NCBI GenBank assembly: GCA_964436165.1
Contig: CAYTBY010000008.1
Coordinates: 1 to 39,881 of the forward strand
Origin: 2-01-FULL-39-28 sp964436165
Lineage (GTDB): Bacteria > Patescibacteriota > Minisyncoccia > 2-02-FULL-40-12 > GWA2-44-9
Reading direction: 5' to 3'
DNA: 39,881 bases
Shown here: positions 21,215 to 29,481 of the stretch, piece after piece
Position numbering within the stretch: position 1 is the first letter of the stretch
How the letters are laid out: every line of letters starts with the position of its first letter
The notes under the pieces: model-generated
The model's input: the letters and a program-made list of their open reading frames with translations, nothing else
Database searches by the model: none
Told to the model about the DNA's origin: nothing
Program-made: the position numbers and the translations under genes

Positions 21215-22470
21215 AGTTCTATAAAACCGCGAATGATGTTCTCCTCAATCAGACGATTCATCGTCTCCCGACCCATATATTCAGAAAATATCTTGTTCCA
21301 GAGAGCTTCCTGGTGGTGATAGAGATATTTGATATGGCCTTTTTTGACAAGTGACATTGCCAAATCAATAAAGTTAAAGCTGATCAATTGTTCTTCCCCT
21401 TCCCGGTCCTTGAAAAAACCGCCAACAAAATCCAGACCAGTCCAACAGCTTAAACCAAGGTCGCCGTCATCCTTCTTCATCATCCTTGCCAACCGGCTAA
21501 AATCACCTTCGGCTCTAAACCAATGCTCGGCTTCCGGATTAACATGAGGCTCAAATAACCGCGGATCATTCTCGTTGTCCTTGGCTAAGTATCTCTGAAC
21601 TATTCTCCAAACTACTTTTCCACCTTCCATAATCTGACCGGAAGGAACGTCTCCGCGCAATAATGATCTGAACTTAACATTAAAGTCAGCATCGCTCATA
21701 AACCGCCTAAATAAACCGGAATAGAACGGAACCTCATGCAAATAGTGGAGAATCAAAGTGAACATTCTCGAGGTCTCGCCCGGAGAATCAATTACAATCG
21801 GGGTAACGAAGATAACCCCAAATTCTTTAAGATGGCTGACATTGTGGTATTTCTTCTCAAGGAATTTCTCGGCAACCTCAAGCCATTTATGATCCAAGAC
21901 GATAAGCTCTACGTCTCGTTCTTCAAAATCACCAGGTTTCAAATCGGTATAGGCCTCATCAAAAAACTTATGCATCCATTCATTGGACTGGGCAAAACGC
22001 AAAGCGCTGACCACTGATGCAAAACCCTCCTTACCAACCAGTTCTTTAACCGAAGAACATTTAAAATGCTCGAGCAGATTATTCGGCTGATATTTTTCAA
22101 GAAGTTGAACGGCTTTCTCTTTTTTAATAAATAGTCCTTTGGGCGGAGTAAATGTTTGAAATGCTACCTCGCACATTTTACCGCATACTTTGGACATGTT
22201 AGCCAAATCAGGTTTATCAAGGAGTTCGAAGAGATGCTTATCTACGTGGACTAATTTGTTTATCAAAGCGGCATATATTTCGTCGGCAGTTACATCTTCG
22301 GGCAGATTAAGCTCGGCTAGGTTCTTTTTAACCAGCATGTCGTTCTCTTCTGAAATTGCTTCCATTACGCCCTTCTGGCCGGTCATCGCCGACATTTGTT
22401 GATCCAAATTCATAAGATCCCCGGCGGAGATTCTTAATATTTTTGCTAATTTTTGGTAACTCTGATCCAT
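21211..22470 (-). CDS. Conserved hypothetical protein of sugar-phosphate operon (419 aa)
   Basis: This soluble, helix-rich 419-aa protein is not recognised. It starts with a segment like a small HTH or ubiquitin-associated unit (LAKILRISAGDLMNLDQQM). No catalytic motif stands out; conserved-looking stretches include FVTPIVIDSPGETSRMF and LGLSCWTGLDFVGGFF. It lies between the PfkB kinase gene (39 nt gap) and fba (4-nt overlap), so it is probably needed in a fixed ratio with the aldolase and may act on or regulate sugar phosphates. That is inference from position only. Confidence 0.65.
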   Translation of the reverse strand: MDQSYQKLAKILRISAGDLMNLDQQMSAMTGQKGVMEAISEENDMLVKKNLAELNLPEDVTADEIYAALINKLVHVDKHLFELLDKPDLANMSKVCGKMCEVAFQTFTPPKGLFIKKEKAVQLLEKYQPNNLLEHFKCSSVKELVGKEGFASVVSALRFAQSNEWMHKFFDEAYTDLKPGDFEERDVELIVLDHKWLEVAEKFLEKKYHNVSHLKEFGVIFVTPIVIDSPGETSRMFTLILHYLHEVPFYSGLFRRFMSDADFNVKFRSLLRGDVPSGQIMEGGKVVWRIVQRYLAKDNENDPRLFEPHVNPEAEHWFRAEGDFSRLARMMKKDDGDLGLSCWTGLDFVGGFFKDREGEEQLISFNFIDLAMSLVKKGHIKYLYHHQEALWNKIFSEYMGRETMNRLIEENIIRGFIEL

Positions 22471-22509
22471 CGGTAAAAATCTTAAATCCTAATATTTAGG
22501 ACTTTGAAA

Positions 22510-23538
22510 TTAGGATTTTCTTACCTCGATAAGCGGCCATGGTCCCCAATCGTCTTTCTTTAAAATACCGGCCTTTGCTCCATATTGGGTAACCACCGAA
22601 GAGGCGTTAGCCGTTGCAAACTGTATCGCTTTGATAATCGCCTCCGACGTTTCAGTCGGAGCTCCGACCGCTTCGCGTCGGAGCTGACCTCTAATATATT
22701 CTACCACGAAACCGGAACTGAAAGCATCCCCAGCCCCAGTTCTTTCCACAACCGGTGAGTCAGGAACACCGGCTGAATATATGTTTTTGCCGTCAGAAAC
22801 CGCCACTCCATCAGGACCTTTGGTCATTACAAATATCCCGTCAATAACCTCATCCATAAATTTAAAAATCTTTGCCTCTCCGCCAGCTGGCGGATTATAA
22901 TCAACTCCGGTGAGTCCGGCCGCTTCTTCTTGATTCATTATTACTATGGAAAAATTCTTCAAAAGCGGTTTTAACTTTTCCAGACCATGAGCCAATTCTT
23001 TACCGCCTGGATTAGTGGCGAGTTTGATGTTGTTTTTAACGGCATAATTGACTAAGCCCTCAAGCACTTCATAATTGCCTCCTAAACTATTTAGAAAAAA
23101 CCACTTTGATTCCAATTTTTCAAAAGGTATTCTCTTGGGATCAAAATGCTGGCCTTCACCTTTATACGATAAGATCGTTCTCTCCCCGCCTTCATGGACA
23201 AGAATAACCGAATAGGCAGTAAAATCATCGTCGTGTTTCTGAAAATACTGCACATCTATTCCTTCGCCTTCTAATTCTCTTAAGATATCACCTCCGTTAA
23301 AGTCCCGACCGACTACTCCGATATTGGCTGTCTTCAGTCCCTGACGGGCAAAAGTCACGGCCGCATTTGTGCCTCCACCTCCAGAAGCAAAAGCTATCTT
23401 CTTCATCTCAAGCTTAGAGCCATAGCCAAGGCACATCGCCTCGCCTGTTGGAAATTCATCCATCTTAAACTTCTTCAGTTCATGAGCTGAAAAAAATACG
23501 TCTCTTGTCGCTGAACCAACAGAAATTATGTCGTACAT
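22510..23538 (-). CDS. PfkB-family sugar kinase
   Basis: The 342-aa protein has the N-terminal GGGGTNAAVTFARQG motif of PfkB kinases, VGRDFNGG, and the C-terminal signature ERTGAGDAFSSGFV with the catalytic Asp. The family phosphorylates sugars or sugar phosphates (ribokinase, phosphofructokinase 2, and others); substrate cannot be read from the sequence, but neighbours fba and rpe suggest a pentose or hexose phosphate step. Two palindromic inserts are in frame: 22643-22684 (residues GAPTETS) and 22879-22894 (PPAGG). Its start overlaps the end of rpe by 13 nt. Confidence 0.88.
   Translation of the reverse strand: MYDIISVGSATRDVFFSAHELKKFKMDEFPTGEAMCLGYGSKLEMKKIAFASGGGGTNAAVTFARQGLKTANIGVVGRDFNGGDILRELEGEGIDVQYFQKHDDDFTAYSVILVHEGGERTILSYKGEGQHFDPKRIPFEKLESKWFFLNSLGGNYEVLEGLVNYAVKNNIKLATNPGGKELAHGLEKLKPLLKNFSIVIMNQEEAAGLTGVDYNPPAGGEAKIFKFMDEVIDGIFVMTKGPDGVAVSDGKNIYSAGVPDSPVVERTGAGDAFSSGFVVEYIRGQLRREAVGAPTETSEAIIKAIQFATANASSVVTQYGAKAGILKKDDWGPWPLIEVRKS
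22643..22684. repeat. Two palindromes inside the PfkB gene
   Basis: TCCGAC-GTTTCA-GTCGGA followed by GCTCCGAC...GTCGGAGC, in frame. The first unit shares the GTTTCA loop with the unit in fba. Confidence 0.85.
22879..22894. repeat. 16-nt palindrome inside the PfkB gene
   Basis: TCCGCCAGCTGGCGGA, a perfect palindrome, encodes part of NPPAGGE. Exact copies lie at 17153 and 24781. Confidence 0.85.
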
Positions 23539-24239
23539 GCTTCTTTTAATTCCCTTATAGAATCTTCGACTCCCTTATTCTCGAAGAGTATATGTCCTCC
23601 TACTACAATTATAGACGCTCCTGCACTTACGGCAAGTTTAGCTGTTTCCACATGCATAGAACCATCAACGGCAATGGGAATTTTAGGATATTTTTTGTGG
23701 AATTCTCTAACTTTATCCAAGACCCCGCTCACAAATTCCCCTCCCTGAAAACCTGGGTGAACGGTCAGAAACTGTACAAAATCAATCCCATCCCCAGAAG
23801 CCTTGCTTCTGGAAACATAGGAATTTACTGGTTTTCCAGAAGCCTTGCTTCTGGAAGTTCTGGGTAGATATGGCTCAATTTTCTCAATTGATGTTTCAGG
23901 ATTAAGGGCCAATCCGACCTTACGTTTATGCTCTTTTAGCTTCTTAACGACATCTCCTATATCAGTTTCCGACTCGACATGTACTATAAATCGGTCGGCA
24001 TGGGTATAAAACCATTCTTTAAGATTGTCCTGGGGTCTCTGGACCATCAAATGAACATCGAACTTAACGGCTGACTCTATTTCTTTGATTTCATCGTAGC
24101 CCTTGATGGTTGTGTTCGGCACAAAAACTCCATCGGCAATATCAACATGAACCCTAGTTGTGTATGGTTCAAGTTTAAGGAGGAGCTCTTTGAACTTAAG
24201 AGAAGAATCGGTAAGAATGGCGGGGATTACCTCTATCAA
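23526..24239 (-). CDS. rpe: Ribulose-phosphate 3-epimerase
   Basis: The 237-aa TIM-barrel enzyme shows VHVDIADGVFVPN (catalytic Asp, metal ligands), FDVHLMV, LTVHPGFQGGEF and AVDGSMH. It interconverts ribulose 5-phosphate and xylulose 5-phosphate. Against the family, an extra stretch of ~25 residues (SRSKASG appears twice) is inserted between the strand ending EPYL and the strand DFVQFLTVHPG; it is encoded by two copies of one palindrome at 23794-23854. It heads the unit with the PfkB kinase, a conserved unknown and fba. Confidence 0.93.
   Translation of the reverse strand: MIEVIPAILTDSSLKFKELLLKLEPYTTRVHVDIADGVFVPNTTIKGYDEIKEIESAVKFDVHLMVQRPQDNLKEWFYTHADRFIVHVESETDIGDVVKKLKEHKRKVGLALNPETSIEKIEPYLPRTSRSKASGKPVNSYVSRSKASGDGIDFVQFLTVHPGFQGGEFVSGVLDKVREFHKKYPKIPIAVDGSMHVETAKLAVSAGASIIVVGGHILFENKGVEDSIRELKEACTT
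23794..23854. repeat. Paired SKASG palindromes inside rpe
   Basis: CCAGAAGC-CTT-GCTTCTGG occurs twice (23794-23812 and 23836-23854) in the same orientation, both in frame. The same unit is found in tgt and nfo. Confidence 0.9.
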
Positions 24240-24360
24240 GGAATCTCCAAATTACAAATTCCAAATTACAAATAAATTCCAATCTTCAAATCTCAAATTC
24301 CAAAATTTTGGATATTGGGATTTGGTTATTATTTGGGATTTGGTGCTTGGGATTTGGTGC
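24240..24360. repeat. Intergenic AT-rich tandem motif
   Basis: The 121 nt between two minus-strand genes consist of degenerate repeats of AAATTACAAATTCC and GGGATTTGG. The AAATTACAA type also occurs inside tgt (34916-34985). Confidence 0.7.
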
Positions 24361-25341
24361 TTACTTTATTAAGTTGGGCGGTGTTCTTCCTTCCAGCGCC
24401 TCAATAATATTATCCGCCGCCATTTCGGCCATTTTGTTGCGAGTCTCTTCGGTTGCCGAAGCTATGTGAGGAGTAATAATCACATTATCCAGCTCCTTGA
24501 GGTCTGGGGTAATCTCCGGCTCAAATTCAAAAACATCAAGACCAGCACCCCGTATCCATTTTTCCCGAAGAGCCTTAGCTAGGGCCTTCTCATCAACTAT
24601 CGGTCCGCGGGAGGTATTGATAAGATAAGCGCTCCTTTTCATGGTTCTTAGCCGAGTTTCATTAATCAAATGCCGAGTCGAATCAAGAAGCGGAACATGA
24701 ATTGAAACAAAATCACATTGAGGTAAAAGTTCATCAATTTTTTCAACATATAAAGCACCGAATTCTTTTTCAAATTCAGATCCGCCAGCTGGCGGAGGCT
24801 TCGGATCTGTATACAAAACTTTCATCTCAAATCCCTTCACCGCATGAAAAGCCACCCGCGAACCGATCCGGCCCAAACCAACGACTCCCAAGGTCTTGCC
24901 GGAAACATCAGTTCCCAAGAGCATACTCGGCCCCCAGGCATGGTATCTGCCAGCCCGCGAGAATCTATCCGCCTCGCTTATTCTGTGAGCAATGGAGAGC
25001 ATCAATGAAAAAGTATGTTCGGCAACGGTGTTGGTAAGAACGCCGGGGGTATTGGTAACCATCAGCTTGTGCTTTTTGGCTGCTTCCAGATCAACATTGT
25101 CAAAACCGACCGCGTAATTTGCCACGATTTTTAAAGTAGGTGTTCCAGCGTCCATTACCTCTTTATCTATCTTATCTGTAAGTATCGAGAGTATGGCGTC
25201 AACTCCTTTTGCGCCGGCCACTAGCTCCTCTTTCGTCGCCGCCCGGTTCTCGGCTTTTTCGTTAACGACAACTTCATAGCCCTTTGATTTAAGGGCTTTT
25301 ATTCCCGCCTCGGGTATGGGTCGTGTGACAAAAATCTTCAT
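24361..25341 (-). CDS. D-2-hydroxyacid dehydrogenase (glyoxylate/hydroxypyruvate reductase-like)
   Basis: The 326-aa enzyme has the Rossmann motif LGVVGLGRIGSRVA, and the catalytic Arg (INTSRGPIVDE), Glu (DVFEFEPE) and His (ITPHIASAT) of the family. It reduces 2-keto acids such as glyoxylate, hydroxypyruvate or pyruvate with NAD(P)H. Length fits. A 16-nt palindrome at 24781-24796 adds PPAGG after LYTDPKP, in a loop behind the cofactor site. It is upstream of rpe and separated from it by a 121-nt repeat spacer, so co-transcription is possible but not certain. Confidence 0.92.
   Translation of the reverse strand: MKIFVTRPIPEAGIKALKSKGYEVVVNEKAENRAATKEELVAGAKGVDAILSILTDKIDKEVMDAGTPTLKIVANYAVGFDNVDLEAAKKHKLMVTNTPGVLTNTVAEHTFSLMLSIAHRISEADRFSRAGRYHAWGPSMLLGTDVSGKTLGVVGLGRIGSRVAFHAVKGFEMKVLYTDPKPPPAGGSEFEKEFGALYVEKIDELLPQCDFVSIHVPLLDSTRHLINETRLRTMKRSAYLINTSRGPIVDEKALAKALREKWIRGAGLDVFEFEPEITPDLKELDNVIITPHIASATEETRNKMAEMAADNIIEALEGRTPPNLIK
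24781..24796. repeat. 16-nt palindrome inside the hydroxyacid dehydrogenase gene
   Basis: TCCGCCAGCTGGCGGA in frame, nested in a wider GATCCG...CGGATC palindrome. Other exact copies are at 17153 and 22879. Confidence 0.85.
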
Positions 25342-25388
25342 AATCTATATTATATACTTTTTCTGGTAAATTTGGAATATTTCATAAC

Positions 25389-25673
25389 CTAAAACAGCCT
25401 TTCTAATTCTTTATAAATATTATGCAAGCCTATCCGATAATAAATGGCCTCCCCTCCGGAAAGAAATCTAAAAATTACACGGTAGTTATTATCGACAGAA
25501 AATGACCAGAAATTTTTAATAATACCCTTGAGTTTGTGCGTTTCTAAAATTGGATTGAAACAATTTTCCTGAAATAATCTAATTTTTTTATGAGCTTTGG
25601 TTCTTAATTTATTGGATAAACCAAGAAAGTCTTTCTCGAATTGAGGAGTAGTATGCGAACGTAGAATTTTCAT
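25389..25673 (-). CDS. RelE/YafQ-type toxin
   Basis: The 94-aa basic protein has the RelE-superfamily layout: FEKDFLGLSNKLRTKAHKKIRLF, then LKGIIKNFWSFSVDNNYRVIFRFLSGGEAIYYRIGLHNIYK. The family cleaves mRNA on the ribosome. It starts 4 nt inside the upstream 65-aa gene, which is the probable antitoxin. A toxin-antitoxin pair in a reduced genome may serve maintenance or stress response. Confidence 0.75.
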   Translation of the reverse strand: MKILRSHTTPQFEKDFLGLSNKLRTKAHKKIRLFQENCFNPILETHKLKGIIKNFWSFSVDNNYRVIFRFLSGGEAIYYRIGLHNIYKELERLF

Positions 25674-25867
25674 TTGCGAATCCTGGCAATTGATTTAAAA
25701 AAACTATCAAAGCTTCTGGTTTTATTATTTTTAAGAATGGCTTCTCCAACAACAAAACTTCTAAATAAAACTAAGAGTTCCTTAAGATAATCTTCTTTAA
25801 GAAGGAGAAATTTTTCTCCTTTTATATTTATGGCGTCGAATTTGTTGAAATAGGCTGGAAATCTCAT
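25670..25867 (-). CDS. Putative antitoxin (65 aa)
   Basis: The 65-aa protein is short and helical, with no strong DNA-binding motif (FDAINIKGEKFLLLKEDYLKELL). It overlaps the RelE-type toxin start by 4 nt, the usual antitoxin-first order. Identification as antitoxin comes from position and size only. Confidence 0.6.
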   Translation of the reverse strand: MRFPAYFNKFDAINIKGEKFLLLKEDYLKELLVLFRSFVVGEAILKNNKTRSFDSFFKSIARIRK

Positions 25868-25885
25868 ATTATAATCCTATCAAAT

Positions 25886-26182
25886 TTACTTATTCTGGTC
25901 AAAACTGGGTTGGACCGATGCCGGCTTCTTTTTTAACCTTTTTATTCCCATCAAAACCAGCCAGACGACGAAGGACCAGAAAAGAAAATTACCCATGATT
26001 GATAACCAGGGAATCTCGGGAGGTACGAGAGCTTCGAGTATTATCCCGGGTTTAAATATGGATACAAATGGGAAACCAAACATACTCCCCACACCTACGG
26101 GAGTTATGGTTAACCACGATATTAAAATATTTAACAAAAAACCTCCCACCAAACTCCAGATTATGATTTTCTTTTGGGTCAT
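25886..26182 (-). CDS. Small two-helix membrane protein (98 aa)
   Basis: The 98-aa protein has membrane helices at about 5-25 and 65-85 and a basic tail (GIKRLKKKP). No family is recognised. An open frame extends upstream to 26287, but that stretch is a GC-rich palindromic repeat, so the ATG at 26182 is preferred. It is downstream of rpiB. Confidence 0.55.
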   Translation of the reverse strand: MTQKKIIIWSLVGGFLLNILISWLTITPVGVGSMFGFPFVSIFKPGIILEALVPPEIPWLSIMGNFLFWSFVVWLVLMGIKRLKKKPASVQPSFDQNK

Positions 26183-26195
26183 AAAATATTTAAAG

Positions 26196-26278
26196 GGGTG
26201 ACGCCGCTGGGGGACCCCCGCCGCGCGGAATGAAATGAGCACGGCGGGGGTGTGCGGCGGCAGGACCCCGTCGTAACT
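26196..26278. repeat. GC-rich palindromic repeat
   Basis: GACGCCGC...CCCCCGCCG pairs with CGGCGGGGG...GCGGCG. It is far richer in GC than its surroundings and lies between rpiB and the membrane protein gene. Confidence 0.6.
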
Positions 26279-26287
26279 CTTTCGCAA

Positions 26288-26773
26288 TTAGTATTGTACG
26301 TCTTCCAGCTTCTTGATCTTCCCTATCCTCCTGACATGTCTTTCTTCACCTGAAAATTTGGATTCAAGAAAAGCCTTGGCGATAGCGATGTTCTTTTCTT
26401 CGCTAGAATAGTCGTGGGAGAGACCAATAACATTGGTATCCTCATCGGCCACCGAGGCTTTGACCTGTTCCACATCGAACATCGTCCCGGCTCTCACTCC
26501 TTTTATTTTATCAGCCGTCATCGCCACACCCACCCCCGAACCGCATATCAGGATGCCCCTGGACTGTTCGCCCTTCGACGGATTCGACTCGCTCACCGCA
26601 AGCAAGTCACGAGCGACTGCCGTAGCAACGGCAGTTGCAAAATCAGGATAATCGTCGTCTTTATTATACTCAAAGGGCCCAAGGTCCTTATAATCGTATC
26701 CCCATTCGGTCAATAATGATTTAAATTTTTCCTTCAGGGCAAAGCCCCGATGGTCGCTTCCGATATATATCAT
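26288..26773 (-). CDS. rpiB: Ribose 5-phosphate isomerase B (RpiB/LacAB family)
   Basis: The 161-aa enzyme has IYIGSDHRGFALKEK, DYPDFA and ILICGSGVGVAMTADKIKGVRAG, with the catalytic Cys in CGSG. It interconverts ribose 5-phosphate and ribulose 5-phosphate and feeds the rpe step. Between VATAVA and GILICGSG there is an insert of about 18 residues (DLLAVSESNPSKGEQSR) not expected in the family, encoded near 26555-26615 by repeat-like sequence. It is a further example of in-frame repeat insertion. Confidence 0.9.
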   Translation of the reverse strand: MIYIGSDHRGFALKEKFKSLLTEWGYDYKDLGPFEYNKDDDYPDFATAVATAVARDLLAVSESNPSKGEQSRGILICGSGVGVAMTADKIKGVRAGTMFDVEQVKASVADEDTNVIGLSHDYSSEEKNIAIAKAFLESKFSGEERHVRRIGKIKKLEDVQY

Positions 26774-26823
26774 GGATAATATCGCTAGATTAATACGTCA
26801 TTTTATTATATCATATAACCAAA

Positions 26824-27102
26824 ATGGAAAAAATTAAACCGGATATCACAGATCTTAATGAAAAAGATCTTGAGAAGGAAATTAGGCCGAAAAGGCCAAG
26901 AATTGAACGTGGCAATCTAGAACAAACCTGGGCTGGATCTTTGTTCGGCAATGGTAAATTATTAGCAAAGATTAAAGATGCCATCGAGCTGAAGAATATT
27001 AAAAATGAGGATCCATTCAAAGACCTTATAAAAATATCGGATTTGCTGGACGAAAGCGATCTGGAGGATAATCTATCAATACTAAATGATGCCATCAGTT
27101 AG
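26824..27102 (+). CDS. N-terminal part of an amber-split protein
   Basis: This 92-aa acidic and helical stretch ends in an amber TAG at 27100-27102. The same frame then stays open without another stop through the gene at 27139-28380, and the spacer reads as a credible linker (DERKNIREAAFE). The most economical view is one gene of ~518 codons with a premature stop. A TATCAT box just upstream suggests a leaderless start. No motif is recognised in this part. Confidence 0.55.
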   Translation: MEKIKPDITDLNEKDLEKEIRPKRPRIERGNLEQTWAGSLFGNGKLLAKIKDAIELKNIKNEDPFKDLIKISDLLDESDLEDNLSILNDAIS

Positions 27103-27138
27103 GATGAGCGAAAGAATATCCGCGAAGCAGCCTTTGAA

Positions 27139-28380
27139 ATGACCATACACCTGGCAATATTCGCCGAAATGGACAAACGTTACGGTCTTCTCCGCAGACT
27201 AGGCGAAATTGCATTTAAGAATCTTGATCCGGCGATAGATGCGACAAAAGACGATTCGGTTTCCCATCAATATTCGCGGAATTTTTTGTTTGGAGCGGCC
27301 AAGTCCGGGAGCTCTGAAGAGCAAGATAGAGCCATACCTGCTCTTAGGGAATATATCGATAAAGAGATGGCCGGCCTCAATATTGATAAAACGGTCCTGG
27401 AAATGATGGAATGGATGCTCACCAATGAAGATAAAAATTCTCTAAGAAAGTATCATGGAGCTGTGACAGATTACTTTGAAAAAAATCCGCGCGATTATAG
27501 GTTAATTCTTGCCTGTATATTAAGCAAAACCGGAATTTTTAAAGAGCTCGGTAAAATACAGATACTTAAAATTCTTGATAAATATAGACTCGACGATATT
27601 GATACTATAGAGACTTTGATCATCGAATGGACATATGCCGGAGGCACCGAAGACTACATGCCCGAAACCTTTGCCAAAAACATTAATGCAATTGAATCTA
27701 TAGAAGAAAAAAGGCCGGGCATAGTTAAATTCCTGATAGATAAATTCGGCATATATAACTTCGGCAGATATCCGGAAAGCTTGCTTATCAAGCAATATGA
27801 CGAATTTGAAAATACCGAGAAACCTTATGGCCTGGTTATTTTTGCCGAAGATGACCATAACGCGGCTTATTTCGAAGACAAAGATGAGCTTGAAGAAATG
27901 GCCGATGATCTAAATGGGAAGTATCTTGTAAGAATTATTGAGGCGGGAGGTAAAGAAGAATTATTAAGACTGCTCACAAGAATGAGACTTAAATACGGGC
28001 AAGATCATAAAATATCTTTTGCCGTAGTTGGAGCTCATGGCAACAAAGAGGTTATTACTTTAGGAAATGTTAATAAAAATGACCGGGAAATATCCATAAG
28101 AAATATGTTGAGATACAAGGGAAGAAAATATGAACTTTTTGAAGAAGATGCGACTATAATATTACTAGCCTGCAAAAGCGGACAAGTGCAAGGCATAGGG
28201 AGCAGAATGTCCAAAGTCTTAAAAAGGACGGTGATAGCGCCTGGGGATAATTCGGGACTTGAGTCGATCAAGCCGATATTTGCCAAAGACGGCAAACTGA
28301 ACTTTAAAGTAAAATACACTCACCGGGCCAGGGCCTCGAGGTTTAAACCGCCGAAGAACAAAACAAAGAGTATTCTCTAA
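27139..28380 (+). CDS. Caspase/CHAT-like domain protein (C-terminal part of split gene)
   Basis: The 413-aa product has a helical N-terminal region and, from about residue 230, an alpha/beta domain with the pattern of caspase/CHAT-fold peptidases: VVGAHG with His300, then ATIILLACKSG with Cys345, followed by GIGSRM and TVIAPGDN. In CHAT and caspase families this His-Cys dyad is catalytic. Substrate and partner are unknown. The ATG at 27139 is the first Met after the in-frame amber codon at 27100-27102, and no ribosome-binding site stands in front of it. Either the gene is broken, the stop is read through, or this part is expressed alone. Confidence 0.6.
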   Translation: MTIHLAIFAEMDKRYGLLRRLGEIAFKNLDPAIDATKDDSVSHQYSRNFLFGAAKSGSSEEQDRAIPALREYIDKEMAGLNIDKTVLEMMEWMLTNEDKNSLRKYHGAVTDYFEKNPRDYRLILACILSKTGIFKELGKIQILKILDKYRLDDIDTIETLIIEWTYAGGTEDYMPETFAKNINAIESIEEKRPGIVKFLIDKFGIYNFGRYPESLLIKQYDEFENTEKPYGLVIFAEDDHNAAYFEDKDELEEMADDLNGKYLVRIIEAGGKEELLRLLTRMRLKYGQDHKISFAVVGAHGNKEVITLGNVNKNDREISIRNMLRYKGRKYELFEEDATIILLACKSGQVQGIGSRMSKVLKRTVIAPGDNSGLESIKPIFAKDGKLNFKVKYTHRARASRFKPPKNKTKSIL

Positions 28381-28391
28381 TTTAGCTATCC

Positions 28392-29375
28392 CTATTTTAA
28401 TTGATTCAGGTATTGAACTGCTGAAAGAGTCGCCGTACAGCCTTGACCGGCGGCGATAACTATCTGCTTGAATGGAACGTCGGAAACATCACCGGCGGCA
28501 TATAACCCGGGGATATTTGTCTCGCATCTAATATTGACCTTTATTTCGCCGAAAGCATTTTTTTCGATATTATCGGGAACAATGCCGGAGTTAGGTACCA
28601 TGCCTATATGAACCATGATGCCGTCAGTTTTGAGCTCATGCTCCTGACCGGCTTTATCTATATATTTAACTCCGGTTACGAATTTGTCTCCCACTATTTC
28701 CTTCGTCCCTGTTTCGTATAAAATCTCGACTTTATCTTTCGGCTGAGCAGTTAATTTTTGGACAAGAACGTCGTCACCTTTAAAAGTTGCGTTTTTATTA
28801 ATCACATAGACCTTTTTAGCAATATCCACGCCCATAAGAGCTGATTCGAGGGCCGAGTTGCCTCCGCCAATGACTGTTACTGTTTTACCTGTAAATAACG
28901 GCATATCACAAGTTGAGCAATAGCTGACGCCCTTATTGCGGAATTCCTTCTCACCTGGAAGGTTTAACTCTCTTGGGTGAACACCGGTGGTCACTATAAC
29001 GGCCTTGGCCATATAGTCGCACTTCTTCGCTCCTTCGGAGCTTCGAAGTGCAGGCATTTTATCGCCTGCCATAGCTATATCGTCCCCCTTTTTAGTCGAA
29101 ACACAAAAAGTTCCATCTTCCTGTTTTGTTATCTTCTCAACCTCAACACCCTCCTCGATATCAACTTTATAGTGCTCGAGGTGTTTTCTAAATTTATCGG
29201 CTAAAGTAATGCCATCGGTCATCCCATCTCCCGGCCAGTTGCCTATTTCACCAGAAGTAATAACTTCGCCTCCGAAGTCTTTGGTTATTATTTTCAAATT
29301 CAAACCCCGGCGAATACCGTAGATTCCCGCTGTCGTTGCGGCGGCGGAACCACCGATGATTAATAGATCTAGCAT
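28392..29375 (-). CDS. trxB: Thioredoxin-disulfide reductase
   Basis: The 327-aa flavoprotein has the FAD-binding start (LIIGGSAAATTAGIYGIRRG), redox motif YCSTCDMP (CxxC), the NADPH motif GGGNSALESA and a C-terminal GLYAAGDVSD. It passes electrons from NADPH to thioredoxin or a glutaredoxin. A palindromic insert at 29019-29051 adds PALRSSEGAKKC between the strands around residue 110. Neighbouring redox genes further right (grx, sod, VKOR) suggest active thiol and oxygen defence. Confidence 0.92.
   Translation of the reverse strand: MLDLLIIGGSAAATTAGIYGIRRGLNLKIITKDFGGEVITSGEIGNWPGDGMTDGITLADKFRKHLEHYKVDIEEGVEVEKITKQEDGTFCVSTKKGDDIAMAGDKMPALRSSEGAKKCDYMAKAVIVTTGVHPRELNLPGEKEFRNKGVSYCSTCDMPLFTGKTVTVIGGGNSALESALMGVDIAKKVYVINKNATFKGDDVLVQKLTAQPKDKVEILYETGTKEIVGDKFVTGVKYIDKAGQEHELKTDGIMVHIGMVPNSGIVPDNIEKNAFGEIKVNIRCETNIPGLYAAGDVSDVPFKQIVIAAGQGCTATLSAVQYLNQLK
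29019..29051. repeat. Palindrome inside trxB
   Basis: GCACTTC-TTCGCTCC pairs with GGAGC-TTCGAAGTGC; it is in frame and encodes residues ALRSSEGAKKC. Confidence 0.8.
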
Positions 29376-29378
29376 TCA

Positions 29379-29415
29379 GGTTTTAGGTTTTAGGTTTTAG
29401 GTTTTAGGTTTTTTT
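29379..29415. repeat. Heptamer tandem repeat GGTTTTA
   Basis: About five tandem copies of GGTTTTA lie between trxB and the divergent PMT gene. They may be prone to slippage. Confidence 0.85.
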
Positions 29416-29481
29416 TCTTCACCGAATTACCTAACTCCTAACACCTAGAAGCTATTAGATTTTTATTATATCATACTAATT

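Noticed and set aside
17153..24796. Repeated palindromes as a CRISPR array
   Set aside because: Units are dispersed over kilobases, lie inside genes and have no regular spacers; no cas gene is present.
26824..28380. Alternative genetic code (reassigned stop codons)
   Set aside because: UGA and UAG both act as ordinary stops in other genes (for example UGA ends both 5177-6937 and 13249-13884), so a single in-frame amber does not support recoding of the genome.
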